In this document: positions 25,814 through 35,712 of the stretch, piece after piece | Layout: each line of letters starts with the position of its first letter | Numbering within the stretch: position 1 is the first letter of the stretch | Assembly: GCF_018918345.1 (NCBI RefSeq) | Contig: NZ_JAHLQI010000004.1 | Span: forward strand, 62,001 to 126,000 | Source of the DNA: Butyricicoccus intestinisimiae | GTDB taxonomy: Bacteria; Bacillota; Clostridia; Oscillospirales; Butyricicoccaceae | Reading direction: 5' to 3' | Length of the DNA: 64,000 nucleotides | Position numbers and translations under genes: made by a program | Notes under the pieces: generated by a model | What the model was told of the DNA's origin: nothing | The model's input: only the letters and a program-made list of their open reading frames with translations | Database searches by the model: none

Positions 25814-25827
25814 ACCCTGCACGAGCG

Positions 25828-25865
25828 GGCTCTTCGGTCCAAGTGGTCGGAGAGCTCCTTTCTTT
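25828..25865 (+). terminator. Terminator or attenuator before the radical SAM pair
   Basis: GCTCTTCGG/TCGGAGAGC stem (with G-U pairs) and a T-rich tail TCCTTTCTTTT. Confidence 0.6.
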
Positions 25866-25902
25866 TGAATCAACGACTACGAAAAAATGAGGTACGAATT
25901 TT

Positions 25903-27744
25903 ATGAAGCTCTCTCGGAAGCTGAAACGAATCCTGCCGCGCGTGCAAAAGCCTGCGCGATATGTCGGCGGCGAATGGGGTTCCATTGTCAAGGATAAGGA
26001 AAACGTTGACCTGCGTTTTGGTATGTGTTTTCCCGATACCTATGAGGTGGGCATGTCCCATTTGGGAAGCCGCATTTTATACGGCCTGCTCAACCATCAG
26101 GGCGGCATTTGGTGTGAGCGCGTCTTTGCGCCGTGGATTGACATGGAAGCAGAGCTGCGAAACGCCGGTATTCCGCTGTATGGACTGGAAAGCGGAGACC
26201 CGATTACCGAACTGGATATTTTGGGCTTTACGCTGCAATATGAGCTGTCGTTTACCAATGTGCTCAACATGCTGGACTTGGGCGGCATTCCGGTGCGCGC
26301 CTGCGACAGAAAGACGCTGAAAAACTTTGTTGTGTGCGGCGGTCCGTGTGCGTACAATCCGGAGCCACTCGCGCCGTTTGTCGATGCGTTCCAGATTGGC
26401 GACGGCGAGGAGATTATGATTGAGTTTACCGATCTCTACCGTCAGGCAAAGCGGGAAAATTGGAGCAAAGACGAATTTCTGCGCAAGGCGTGCCATATCG
26501 AAGGTCTGTACGTGCCGTCTTTGTACGATGTGACGTATCACGAGGACGGAACCGTGGAGGCTGTCACGCCGAAGGACGGCGCACCGGCATTTATCCAAAA
26601 GCGCATTGTACGCGACTTGGACAACATGTACTATCCGGAATCCTTTGTGGTTCCGTCTACGGAGATTGTCTTTGACCGCGCGATGGTCGAGCTGTTCCGC
26701 GGATGTCCGCGCGGCTGCCGCTTCTGTCAGGCGGGTCATACCTATCGCCCGCTGCGCAAAAAGAGCGCAGATGTCTTGCTCAAGCAGGCAAAGGCCGTGC
26801 TGGACAATTCCGGCTATGAAGAAATTTCGCTGTCCTCGCTGTCCACCAGTGACTATTCCGAGCTGCCGAAGCTCGCCAATGATTTGCTGGATATTTGCGA
26901 AGAGCGCCGCGTTAGCCTGTCGCTGCCGTCGCTGCGCGCAGACTCCTTCAGCATGGAGCTGATGGAGCGCGTGCAGAAGGTGCGCAAGAGCGGTCTGACC
27001 TTTGCAGCAGAGGCGGGCAGTCAGCGCCTGCGTGATGTCATCAACAAAAATATCACAGAAGAAGATTTGCTCACGGCGTGCACCTATGCCTTTGAGGGCG
27101 GATGGAACAACGTCAAGCTGTACTTTATGATGGGTCTGCCGACCGAGACCAACGCAGATTTTGACGAGATGTCTCAGCTGTGCAAGAACATCGCGTATCG
27201 CTGGCGCATGACGACGCCAAACCGCGCGCGCGGCGTCAAGATTACGGCGTCTACCTCCTGCTTTGTGCCGAAGCCGCAGACCCCGTTCCAGTGGGATGCA
27301 CAGGCGACCAAGGAAGAACTGGATGAAAAGACCGCATATCTGCGTCAGGTCATGAAGACCAAGAACGTGACGTTCCGCTGGCATGCGTCGGATACCAGCT
27401 TCTTGGAGGGCGCCTTTGCCCGCGGCGACCGCCGCATGGCAGAGGTGCTGTATACGGCATGGAAGTCGGGCTGCAAGATGGACGGCTGGGAGGACTGCTT
27501 CTCGCTGGAGAAGTGGATGGATGCATTCCGGACCGTCGGACTGGATCCGGCGTTTTATGCAAACCGGCAGCGTCCGCTGGATGAGGTGTTCCCGTGGGAT
27601 CACATCGGCTGCGGAACGACAAAAGAACACCTCAAGAGAGAGTGGGAGCGCTCGCGCAGAGCGGAACCGACTCCGTCTTGTCTCGAAAAATGCGCTGGCT
27701 GCGGTGCGGCCGGCTTGTTGAAAGGATGTGCGTGCAGTGTTTAA
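25903..27744 (+). CDS. TIGR03960-family radical SAM protein
   Basis: A 613-residue protein with an N-terminal B12-binding-like domain (CFPDTYEVGMSHLG, GGPCAYNPEP) and a radical SAM domain with FRGCPRGCRFCQAG near residue 270, then ISLSSLSTSDY. The C-terminus has an extra Cys-rich tail (CLEKCAGCGAAG). In Clostridia this protein is nearly always followed by the DUF2344 protein found next here. The exact reaction is not established; an RNA or ribosome modification is often suggested from gene context. Confidence 0.9.
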   Translation: MKLSRKLKRILPRVQKPARYVGGEWGSIVKDKENVDLRFGMCFPDTYEVGMSHLGSRILYGLLNHQGGIWCERVFAPWIDMEAELRNAGIPLYGLESGDPITELDILGFTLQYELSFTNVLNMLDLGGIPVRACDRKTLKNFVVCGGPCAYNPEPLAPFVDAFQIGDGEEIMIEFTDLYRQAKRENWSKDEFLRKACHIEGLYVPSLYDVTYHEDGTVEAVTPKDGAPAFIQKRIVRDLDNMYYPESFVVPSTEIVFDRAMVELFRGCPRGCRFCQAGHTYRPLRKKSADVLLKQAKAVLDNSGYEEISLSSLSTSDYSELPKLANDLLDICEERRVSLSLPSLRADSFSMELMERVQKVRKSGLTFAAEAGSQRLRDVINKNITEEDLLTACTYAFEGGWNNVKLYFMMGLPTETNADFDEMSQLCKNIAYRWRMTTPNRARGVKITASTSCFVPKPQTPFQWDAQATKEELDEKTAYLRQVMKTKNVTFRWHASDTSFLEGAFARGDRRMAEVLYTAWKSGCKMDGWEDCFSLEKWMDAFRTVGLDPAFYANRQRPLDEVFPWDHIGCGTTKEHLKREWERSRRAEPTPSCLEKCAGCGAAGLLKGCACSV

Positions 27745-28408
27745 GGCAAGAATGCGATTTTCCAAGACCGATGAAGCGGCATATATTTCTCATCTGGATT
27801 TGATGCACTGTATGCAGCGCATCATCACCCGTGCAAAGCTGCCGGTGTGGTACACCGAGGGCTTCAACCAGCACATTTATATTTCCATCGCTCTGCCGCT
27901 GTCCACCGGATACTCCGGTGAGTGGGAATTTTTGGATTTCAATTGTACGGCGGAACAGCTGCCGGAGGACGCGGTACAGCGCATGAATGCGGTGTGCCCG
28001 TCCGGCATTTCCGTGCAGGAGATGTATTCCATTGAAAACGGCGCAGGCCGAAAAGTCCGCGATATTGCGTATTCCAAGTTTGAAATTACGTGGGAGTTTG
28101 ACAACGGCGTGCCGGAAGATTTTTGTGAGCGCGTACAGGCGCTGTTTGCACAGGAAGAACTTCTCATCATGAAGAAATCCAAGCGCGGCGAAAAAGAAGT
28201 CAACATCAAGGACTATATAAAGGCGCTCACGCTGGAGCCGGATACCGACTGCGTGCGGTGCTATGCAATTCTCGGCGCGGGCAACAACAACCTGAGTCCG
28301 GAGTATCTCACCAAGACCATCGCACGCGATTTGCCGGATTTGACGCCGGACGGCGCAAACTATCATCATCTGATGGTATATGATGCAGAACTCAACGAAT
28401 TTCGATAA
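27737..28408 (+). CDS. TIGR03936-family (DUF2344) protein
   Basis: A 223-residue partner of the upstream radical SAM protein. RMRFSKTDEAAYISHLDLM and GFNQHIYISIALPL are family signatures. The GTG at 27737 gives the normal N-terminus (FKARMRF) and good spacing from AAAGGA; GTG at 27728 is an alternative. It overlaps the upstream stop by 8 bp, so the two are translationally coupled. Confidence 0.85.
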   Translation: MFKARMRFSKTDEAAYISHLDLMHCMQRIITRAKLPVWYTEGFNQHIYISIALPLSTGYSGEWEFLDFNCTAEQLPEDAVQRMNAVCPSGISVQEMYSIENGAGRKVRDIAYSKFEITWEFDNGVPEDFCERVQALFAQEELLIMKKSKRGEKEVNIKDYIKALTLEPDTDCVRCYAILGAGNNNLSPEYLTKTIARDLPDLTPDGANYHHLMVYDAELNEFR

Positions 28409-28423
28409 ACTGGATGATATAGC

Positions 28424-29869
28424 ATGAAAAACACAACTTCAAGACAAATTCCAAAACAACAGATTGCGCATCAGCTGGAGTATATCGAACAGGTGAGCCG
28501 CCGCAATGCGCTGCTGCCGGAGCAGCAGTGGTTTTTCTGCCAAACCTTCGGCTGTCAGCAGAATGAGGCGGATACCGAGCGCATTGCCGGTATGCTGCGC
28601 GACATGGGCTATCAGCGAACCGAGGATTATACCAAGGCGAACGTGATCGTTGTCAACACCTGCGCCGTGCGGGAGCATGCGGAAAAGCGCGTGTTCGGCA
28701 TGATGGGCAAGTACACGCATCTGAAAGACAGCCGCGACGATTTGGTCATTTGCATGTGCGGCTGTATGGTACAGCAGGAGCACATCACGGAAAAAATCAA
28801 AAAGAGCTATCCGCGCGTGGATATTGTGTTTGGCACGCATATGCAGTGGCGCTTTCCGGAGCTGCTGCTGCATCGTCTGAGCGGAAGCAAGCGCATTTTT
28901 GAGATTTCCGGTGACTCGAAAGGCGAAATTGCCGAGGGTCTGCCGGTACAGCGTGGCGAGGGCTGCCATGCATGGCTGTCCATTATGTACGGCTGCAACA
29001 ATTTCTGCACCTATTGCATCGTGCCGTATGTGCGCGGCAGAGAGCGCAGCCGGCAGCCGGAGGACATCGAGGCAGAGCTGCGCTGCTTGGTAGAAGAAGG
29101 CTATAAAGATATCACGCTGCTCGGACAGAATGTCAATTCGTATGGCAAGGATTTGGGCATCGGCATGGATTTCTCCGATTTGCTGGCGCGGCTGGATGCC
29201 GTGCCGGGCGAATATCGTCTGCGGTTTATGACCAGCCATCCGAAGGATGCTTCGGAAAAGCTGTTCCGCACGATGGCGGAGGGAACGCATATCAGCCATC
29301 AGCTGCATTTGCCGTTCCAGTCCGGTTCCAATGAAATCCTCAAGCGCATGAACCGCGGCTACACCAAAGAGGCGTATCTGTCGCTGCTTGCGGCGGCAAA
29401 GACATACATGCCGGATCTCGTGCTGTCCTCGGATATTATCGTTGGCTTCCCCGGTGAGACCGAGGAAGATTTTCAGGGCACGCTGGACGTCGTTCGGCAG
29501 GGGCAGTATGACCAGCTGTTCACGTTTTTGTATTCCAAGCGCAGCGGCACACCGGCGGCAGAAATGCCGGATGCGGCGACGCAGGAGGAAAAACAGGATC
29601 GCTTCAACCGTCTGCTGGCGGCACAGGAGGAAATCAATCAGGTGCGGCAGGATGCCTATCAGGATCGGGAACTGAGCGTGCTGATTGACGGCTTGTCCAA
29701 CGGCAAGGATGACAGCGAGTTTACGCACTGCGGCCGCACGGACGGCGGACTGCTGGTGCTGGTTTCCGGAGAGGATCTGCACGTAGGCGATTTTGTCGAT
29801 GTGGTCATTACAAAGACTTCTCTGCGCGCGCTGTACGGCAGAGCGGTTAGAAAGGGGTATCATGGCTGA
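28424..29869 (+). CDS. miaB: tRNA-2-methylthio-N6-dimethylallyladenosine synthase MiaB
   Basis: A 481-residue methylthiotransferase. Order: UPF0004 domain with cluster cysteines (FGCQQNE, NTCAVREHAEKR, GCMVQQ), radical SAM domain with CNNFCTYC, and C-terminal TRAM domain (DGLSNGKDDSEFTHCGRT). It adds a methylthio group to i6A37 of tRNA, the product of MiaA encoded downstream. The ribosome site is modest. The stop overlaps the mutS start by 8 bp. Confidence 0.96.
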   Translation: MKNTTSRQIPKQQIAHQLEYIEQVSRRNALLPEQQWFFCQTFGCQQNEADTERIAGMLRDMGYQRTEDYTKANVIVVNTCAVREHAEKRVFGMMGKYTHLKDSRDDLVICMCGCMVQQEHITEKIKKSYPRVDIVFGTHMQWRFPELLLHRLSGSKRIFEISGDSKGEIAEGLPVQRGEGCHAWLSIMYGCNNFCTYCIVPYVRGRERSRQPEDIEAELRCLVEEGYKDITLLGQNVNSYGKDLGIGMDFSDLLARLDAVPGEYRLRFMTSHPKDASEKLFRTMAEGTHISHQLHLPFQSGSNEILKRMNRGYTKEAYLSLLAAAKTYMPDLVLSSDIIVGFPGETEEDFQGTLDVVRQGQYDQLFTFLYSKRSGTPAAEMPDAATQEEKQDRFNRLLAAQEEINQVRQDAYQDRELSVLIDGLSNGKDDSEFTHCGRTDGGLLVLVSGEDLHVGDFVDVVITKTSLRALYGRAVRKGYHG

Positions 29870-32459
29870 ACTTACGCCGATGATGCGGCAGTATTTTGAA
29901 ATTAAAAATCAGAACAAAGACGGCATTTTATTGTATCGCCTCGGTGATTTCTATGAAATGTTCTATGATGACGCCAAGATTGCATCCAAAGAGCTGGACT
30001 TGGTTCTGACCGGAAAAAACTGCGGACAGGAGGAACGGGCGCCGATGTGCGGCATTCCGTTTCATTCCTGCGAGAGCTACATTGCCAAACTGGTAAAAAA
30101 CGGTCACAAGGTATTTATCTGTGAGCAGACCGAGGACCCCAAAAAGGCAAAGGGACTTGTGCGGCGCGAAATCATCCGCACGATTACACCGGGCACGGTC
30201 ATTGAGGCGTCTATGCTGCAGGAGGACTGCAACAATTATATTGCGTCGGTTTATTTCGGCGTCGGGGGCGTGGGTATTTGCTTTGCGGATATTACAACCG
30301 GCGAGATACTCGCAACCGATATGTCCGGAGAAGAGATGACCATTTACACAATGAACGAAATCGGTCGGTTTACGCCGAAAGAAGTGCTGCTCAATCCGGC
30401 AGCGGCGGATGACGGCGCATTGGTCGATTTTTTGCATGAACACATGGATTCCGGCTTGGAGCGCATGACGGAGGAGCAGTATGATTATGCGGCATGCGAA
30501 CAGCTGGTGCGCAGGCAGTTTGCCGCCAGCGCAGAGCCGACGATTTTTACCGACCATCCGATGATTGTGTGTGCCGTTGGTGCCCTGCTGCGCTATCTGA
30601 TGGACACCCAACAGTCGGACCTGTCCAATTTGGACACGCTGCAGCTGTACTATCAGGGACAGTATCTCGAGCTGGATCTCAATGCCAGACGCAATTTGGA
30701 GCTGTTTGAGACCATGCGCACCAAGGAAAAGCGCGGCTCGCTGCTGTGGGTGCTCGATCACACCAAGACGGCGATGGGCGCACGTATGCTGCGCCAGTGG
30801 ATGAGCAAGCCGCTGCGCAGTCCCAACCAGATTGCACAGAGACAAAAGGCAGTCGGCGAGCTGAAGGACGATCTGGTGCGCCGCACGGCGCTTGCCGATG
30901 AGCTGCGCCAGATGTTTGACATCGAACGTCTGATTGGACGCATTGTGTACGGAACAGCCAACTGCCGCGACATGCGCAGCATGTTTGCCACGCTGGAGCA
31001 TGTGCCGGAAATTCGCATCCAGCTGGCACAGTGCCAGTCCTCGATGCTGCAGGTGCTGTGCGAGTCGATGGATGAGCTGCAGGATATTAAACAGCTCATT
31101 GACGCGGCGATTGTAGACGATCCGCCGTTTTCTCTGCGTGAGGGCGGCTTTATTCAGAACGGATACAGCGAAGAACTGGACAAGCTGCGCGACATCGCGT
31201 CCGGCGGCAAGGGCTCGATTGCGGCGATTGAAGAGCGCGAGCGCGAGGCAACCGGCATCGCCAAGCTGAAAGTGGGCTATAACCGCGTCTTTGGCTATTA
31301 TATTGAAGTTGCGCGTTCGCTGGCGGATAAAGTGCCGGCACATTACGTGCGCAAGCAGACGCTCGCCAACGCGGAGCGATATATTACAGACGAGCTCAAG
31401 CAGTACGAAAATACCGTCCTGCAGGCACAGGAGCGCATCACAGATCTGGAATATCAGTTGTTTACCGAGGTGCGGGAACAGATTTCCGCCGCGGTGCACC
31501 GCATTCAGATTACCGCGCAGACGCTGGCACAGACTGATGTGCTGTGCGCGCTGGCGGAAGTGGCGGATTTGTATCAGTATTGCTGTCCGGAGGTAGAATA
31601 TTCTCCGGTCATTGACATCAAGGACGGCAGACATCCGGTTGTCGAACGCATGCTGCGCGATACCATGTTTATCGCCAATGATACACTGCTGGATGACAAA
31701 GCCAATCGCATCGCCGTTATCACCGGACCGAATATGGCGGGCAAATCGACGTATATGCGTCAGGTCGCTTTGATTACGATTATGGCGCAGATGGGTTCGT
31801 TTGTTCCGGCAAAATCGGCGCGCATCGGCATCGCAGACCGTGTGTTTACGCGTGTCGGCGCATCGGATGATTTGGCGAGCGGACAGTCGACCTTTATGGT
31901 CGAGATGAGCGAAGTGGCGGATATTTTGACGCATGCAACCCGATTCAGCTTGGTCATCCTCGATGAGATTGGCCGCGGCACGTCGACGTTTGACGGCATG
32001 AGCATTGCGCGTGCGGTTGTGGAATACATCGCAGACCCGAAGAAAATCGGCGCGCGCACCCTGTTTGCCACGCATTATCATGAGCTGACTGCGCTGGAAG
32101 ACTTGATGGACGGCGTCAAGAACTACAACATCGCGGTGAAAAAACGCGGCGAGGACATTACGTTTTTGCGCAAGATTGTTCCGGGCGGTGCGGATGACAG
32201 CTACGGCATTGCCGTGGCAAAGCTGGCGGGCGTTCCGAAGCCGGTGCTGCGCCGCGCAAAGGCGATTTTGAAGGATCTGGAGGCACATGCGCCGAAAATC
32301 GAGGTGCGTGAGGTCGAGGAGGAAGAAGAACCGCAGATGTCGCTGACGAATTACCGCTCGGACGATGTGGCGGAAAAGCTGCGCGGCGTCAATGTCAATA
32401 CGATGACGCCGATTGAAGCGCTCAATCTTGTCTTTGAGCTGCAGAAGATGGTGGAATAA
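29862..32459 (+). CDS. mutS: DNA mismatch repair protein MutS
   Basis: An 865-residue MutS. The mismatch-binding motif GDFYEMFYDDAK (Phe-x-Glu) is near residue 28, Walker A GPNMAGKST and Walker B VILDEIGRGTS are in the C-terminal ATPase, and the C-terminal tail ends with a beta-clamp/tetramer-type acidic stretch. Start at 29862 after AAAGGGG. Part of the miaB-mutS-mutL-miaA-hfq operon. Confidence 0.97.
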   Translation: MAELTPMMRQYFEIKNQNKDGILLYRLGDFYEMFYDDAKIASKELDLVLTGKNCGQEERAPMCGIPFHSCESYIAKLVKNGHKVFICEQTEDPKKAKGLVRREIIRTITPGTVIEASMLQEDCNNYIASVYFGVGGVGICFADITTGEILATDMSGEEMTIYTMNEIGRFTPKEVLLNPAAADDGALVDFLHEHMDSGLERMTEEQYDYAACEQLVRRQFAASAEPTIFTDHPMIVCAVGALLRYLMDTQQSDLSNLDTLQLYYQGQYLELDLNARRNLELFETMRTKEKRGSLLWVLDHTKTAMGARMLRQWMSKPLRSPNQIAQRQKAVGELKDDLVRRTALADELRQMFDIERLIGRIVYGTANCRDMRSMFATLEHVPEIRIQLAQCQSSMLQVLCESMDELQDIKQLIDAAIVDDPPFSLREGGFIQNGYSEELDKLRDIASGGKGSIAAIEEREREATGIAKLKVGYNRVFGYYIEVARSLADKVPAHYVRKQTLANAERYITDELKQYENTVLQAQERITDLEYQLFTEVREQISAAVHRIQITAQTLAQTDVLCALAEVADLYQYCCPEVEYSPVIDIKDGRHPVVERMLRDTMFIANDTLLDDKANRIAVITGPNMAGKSTYMRQVALITIMAQMGSFVPAKSARIGIADRVFTRVGASDDLASGQSTFMVEMSEVADILTHATRFSLVILDEIGRGTSTFDGMSIARAVVEYIADPKKIGARTLFATHYHELTALEDLMDGVKNYNIAVKKRGEDITFLRKIVPGGADDSYGIAVAKLAGVPKPVLRRAKAILKDLEAHAPKIEVREVEEEEEPQMSLTNYRSDDVAEKLRGVNVNTMTPIEALNLVFELQKMVE

Positions 32460-32512
32460 TCCCGCCAAGACGTGTATAATAAAAAACACAAATCAACTGG
32501 GAGGTGTGCTGC

Positions 32513-34462
32513 ATGGCAGTGATTCATGAACTGGATTCTCACATGGCGGATCTGATTGCCGCCGGTGAAGTGGTCGAGCGCCCGTCCTCTGTGTGCAAAG
32601 AGCTGGTGGAAAATGCAATTGACGCCGGTGCATCACAGATCACAGTGGAGCTGGAAAACGGCGGCATTACATATCTTCGCGTTTGCGACAACGGCTGCGG
32701 CATGGCGCCGGAGGACGCGCCGATTGCGTTCCGCCGCCACGCGACGAGCAAAATTCGCACGCGGGAGGATTTGAGCGCCATCGGTACGCTGGGATTCCGC
32801 GGCGAGGCACTCGCCGCAATCAGCGCCGTTGCGCGCGTGGAGCTGTTTACCAAGCAGACCGGATGCATGGAGGGCGTGCATGTGTCGCTGGAGGGCGGAA
32901 AAATGACGGCGAACGAGCCGGCAGGCTGTCCGGACGGCACGACGTTTATCATTCGCGATTTGTTTTATAACACACCGGCGCGCATGAAGTTTTTAAAAAA
33001 GGATTTTACCGAAGCGGGATATATCCTGTCTGTGGTGGAGCACGCCGCCGAGAGCCATCCGGAAATCAATTTTCAGTGTATTCGAGACGGCAAACGCGTG
33101 TTTCATGCTCCGGGAAACGGCAGCCTGCAAAACGCCGTGTTCAGTGTGTTCGGCAAGGAGCTGTCCAAAAATCTCATTGAGATGCCGGAAAATACGCTCA
33201 ACGGCATTCGCGTGTGGGGCTACATTTCCAAACCGCATGCGCCGCGCGCCAATCGAACCTATCAGCATTTCTTTGTCAACGGGCGATTTATCAAATCCAA
33301 GCTGGTGCAGGCGGCGATGGAAGAAGCATACCGCAACAGCATCATTACGGGAAAATTCCCATACGGCTGTGTCTGCATTGATTTGCCGTTGGGATTGGTG
33401 GATGTCAATGTCCATCCGGCAAAGACCGAGGTGAAATTTGCGGAGGAGAAAAAAGTATTCTCCGCGGTGTATGCCGCAGTGAAAAATGCACTGGCGGGCG
33501 AAGAAAACATACCGGAGATTGAGGCGAAGCCATGCAAGCCGCTGGCAGATGTCCTGCCGAGCACGCAACCGGAACCGCAGGAAAAAACAGAAGTGCTTGC
33601 GCGTTCCGCCATTCGCCTAACACCGCGCGTGTCGGACGAGCCCAAGCGCAGCACAGACACCTTGCAGCAGGCAAGCGCCTATCGCAGTGGGGCTTGTGTC
33701 GGAGCGCCCAAACGCGCGAGCTTTCTGCCGTTTGTTGATGTAGACGCCAGAGACGAGCGCGCGCTGGAACATGTCGGTGCGCCGAAGCCGGTGAAAGAGC
33801 CGGTGAAGGAGCCGGTTCGGCCTGCGCAGCCGATGCCTGCCCTGCAGCCCGCGCAGCAGCAAGCGAAGGAAAAAGAAACGCTCATCGACGATATGCCAAA
33901 GGCACATGTCATCGGCAGCTGCTTTGACACGTATATTTTGGCAGAGGACGAGAGCGGGCTGATTTTGATTGACAAGCATGCGGCACACGAACGCATTTTG
34001 TTCAATCAGCTGAGAAAGCAAGTGGACATTCCGACACAGATGCTGCTGCAGCCGGTCGTTGTCGATTTGTCCGGCGAGGAATACGCGGCAATGATGGACG
34101 GCATGGAACAGATTCAATCCATTGGCTTTGTCATGGAGCCGTTTGGTCAGCACAGTGTTGCCGTGCGCGAAGCACCGGCGTACATTGACGCGGGAGATTT
34201 GCCCATGACCGTGTCGGAGATGGCGCAGAAGCTGATGGATCGCCGCACACCGGTGCCGGATCGTTTGGATGATTTGATTCATACGGTTTCGTGCAAAGCG
34301 GCAATTAAGGGCGGCTGGAAAACCAGCATGGAAGAGCTGCAATCGCTGTGTGACCGCGTGCTGTCGGATCCGGAAGTGACCTGCTGTCCGCACGGCAGAC
34401 CGGTAACGGTTCGGCTGACCAAATATGAGCTGGATAAAATGTTCAAGCGGGTGAATCAGTGA
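32513..34462 (+). CDS. mutL: DNA mismatch repair protein MutL
   Basis: A 649-residue MutL. The N-terminal GHKL ATPase has ELVENAIDAGA, CDNGCGM and GFRGEALAAIS; a Pro/Ala/Lys-rich linker (about 365-460, with KEPVKEPV repeats) leads to the dimerisation-endonuclease domain. There, SCKAAIKGG and CCPHGRPV are present, but the metal motif reads DKHAAHERILFN instead of DQHAxxERxxxE, so the last acid is lost. Nicking activity may be reduced or use another residue. Starts after GGGAGG; its stop overlaps miaA. Confidence 0.96.
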   Translation: MAVIHELDSHMADLIAAGEVVERPSSVCKELVENAIDAGASQITVELENGGITYLRVCDNGCGMAPEDAPIAFRRHATSKIRTREDLSAIGTLGFRGEALAAISAVARVELFTKQTGCMEGVHVSLEGGKMTANEPAGCPDGTTFIIRDLFYNTPARMKFLKKDFTEAGYILSVVEHAAESHPEINFQCIRDGKRVFHAPGNGSLQNAVFSVFGKELSKNLIEMPENTLNGIRVWGYISKPHAPRANRTYQHFFVNGRFIKSKLVQAAMEEAYRNSIITGKFPYGCVCIDLPLGLVDVNVHPAKTEVKFAEEKKVFSAVYAAVKNALAGEENIPEIEAKPCKPLADVLPSTQPEPQEKTEVLARSAIRLTPRVSDEPKRSTDTLQQASAYRSGACVGAPKRASFLPFVDVDARDERALEHVGAPKPVKEPVKEPVRPAQPMPALQPAQQQAKEKETLIDDMPKAHVIGSCFDTYILAEDESGLILIDKHAAHERILFNQLRKQVDIPTQMLLQPVVVDLSGEEYAAMMDGMEQIQSIGFVMEPFGQHSVAVREAPAYIDAGDLPMTVSEMAQKLMDRRTPVPDRLDDLIHTVSCKAAIKGGWKTSMEELQSLCDRVLSDPEVTCCPHGRPVTVRLTKYELDKMFKRVNQ

Positions 34463-35406
34463 TGAAACAAAAACTTATTTGCATTGCCGGTCCAACAGCT
34501 TCCGGCAAAACGGCACTGTCCATCGCGCTGGCGAAACAATTGGATACCGAAATCATTTCCTCGGATTCCATGCAGCTGTATCGCGGCATGGATATCGGCA
34601 CGGCAAAGCCGGATGCCGCAGAACGAGACGGCGTTGTGCATCACATGTTTGACGTGGCGGATGCCGGAGAGACGTTTTCGGTGGCAAAGTATCAGCAGAT
34701 GGCGGATGCCTGCGCACAGGATATTTTGTCGCGCGGCAAAATTCCCATCGTGTGCGGCGGCACAGGACTGTACCTGGATGCCCTGATTGAGGGCAGCGTG
34801 TTTTCCGGCGATGAGACCAATCTGGAAGCGCGGGAAAAATACAATGCCATTGCACGGGAGCAGGGCGCGCATGCGCTGCATGAAATGCTGCGTGCTGTTG
34901 ATCCGGTATCGGCGCAGCGCATCCATGAAAACAACGTCAAGCGCGTGGTGCGGGCACTGGAGGTGTACGACCAGACTGGCATGACCATCAACGAATGGAA
35001 CGCGAAAAATAAGCGGCCGGAGCCAAAGTACGATGCAATTTTGTTTGCCCTGTGCCCGTCAGATCGGCAGATGCTGTATGACCGCATCGACCGCCGCGTG
35101 GATCAGATGGCGGAACAAGGACTCGTTGCAGAGACCGAGCGCCTGTGGAAGAGCGGAAAGCTCATCGGCACGGCGGGACAAGCCATCGGCTACAAAGAGC
35201 TGGTGCCGTATCTGGAAGGACGGGAGAGCTTGGAAATCTGTCTGGACACGCTCAAGCGCGCATCGCGCAACTATGCCAAGCGGCAGTTGACGTGGCTGCG
35301 GCGTGACAGCCGTGTGCACTGGCTGCAGTACGACGCACCGGAAGATTTTTCCGGAATTCTTCAGCAAGTGACAGAAATTTTATCTGAACGTGGTGTAACA
35401 TATTGA
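34462..35406 (+). CDS. miaA: tRNA dimethylallyltransferase MiaA
   Basis: A 314-residue enzyme that isopentenylates A37. P-loop AGPTASGKTAL, SSDSMQLYRGMDIGTAKP, CGGTGLYLDALIEG and the C-terminal RNYAKRQLTWLRRD are standard. The start shares bases with the mutL stop (TGATG). Confidence 0.97.
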   Translation: MKQKLICIAGPTASGKTALSIALAKQLDTEIISSDSMQLYRGMDIGTAKPDAAERDGVVHHMFDVADAGETFSVAKYQQMADACAQDILSRGKIPIVCGGTGLYLDALIEGSVFSGDETNLEAREKYNAIAREQGAHALHEMLRAVDPVSAQRIHENNVKRVVRALEVYDQTGMTINEWNAKNKRPEPKYDAILFALCPSDRQMLYDRIDRRVDQMAEQGLVAETERLWKSGKLIGTAGQAIGYKELVPYLEGRESLEICLDTLKRASRNYAKRQLTWLRRDSRVHWLQYDAPEDFSGILQQVTEILSERGVTY

Positions 35407-35442
35407 AAGTATCTCTATACATCACGGGAGGATTCTTTTATA

Positions 35443-35685
35443 ATGAAAACAGAAATCAACTTACAGGACACTTTTTTAAACAGGGCACGGCAGGACAGAG
35501 TTCCGCTGACTGTCTTTCTCACCAATGGATTTCAGCTGCGCGGCGTAGTGCGCGGGTTTGACACGTTTGTCATCCTGTTTGACTGTGATGGCAAGCAGGA
35601 AATGATTTACAAACACGCCATCTCCACAGTGATTCCGCAGCGCAAGCTGGAAATGAACGGAAGAAGGGAAGCAGTCACGGCATAA
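35443..35685 (+). CDS. hfq: RNA chaperone Hfq
   Basis: An 80-residue Sm-like protein: Sm1 (NLQD ... [12 protein letters not shown]), Sm2 with the YKHAISTV motif that forms the U-rich RNA pocket. The usual gene order after miaA is kept. GGGAGG before the ATG. Confidence 0.96.
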   Translation: MKTEINLQDTFLNRARQDRVPLTVFLTNGFQLRGVVRGFDTFVILFDCDGKQEMIYKHAISTVIPQRKLEMNGRREAVTA

Positions 35686-35712
35686 GACCCTCTGTTCGGA
35701 GGAGTACTTTCT

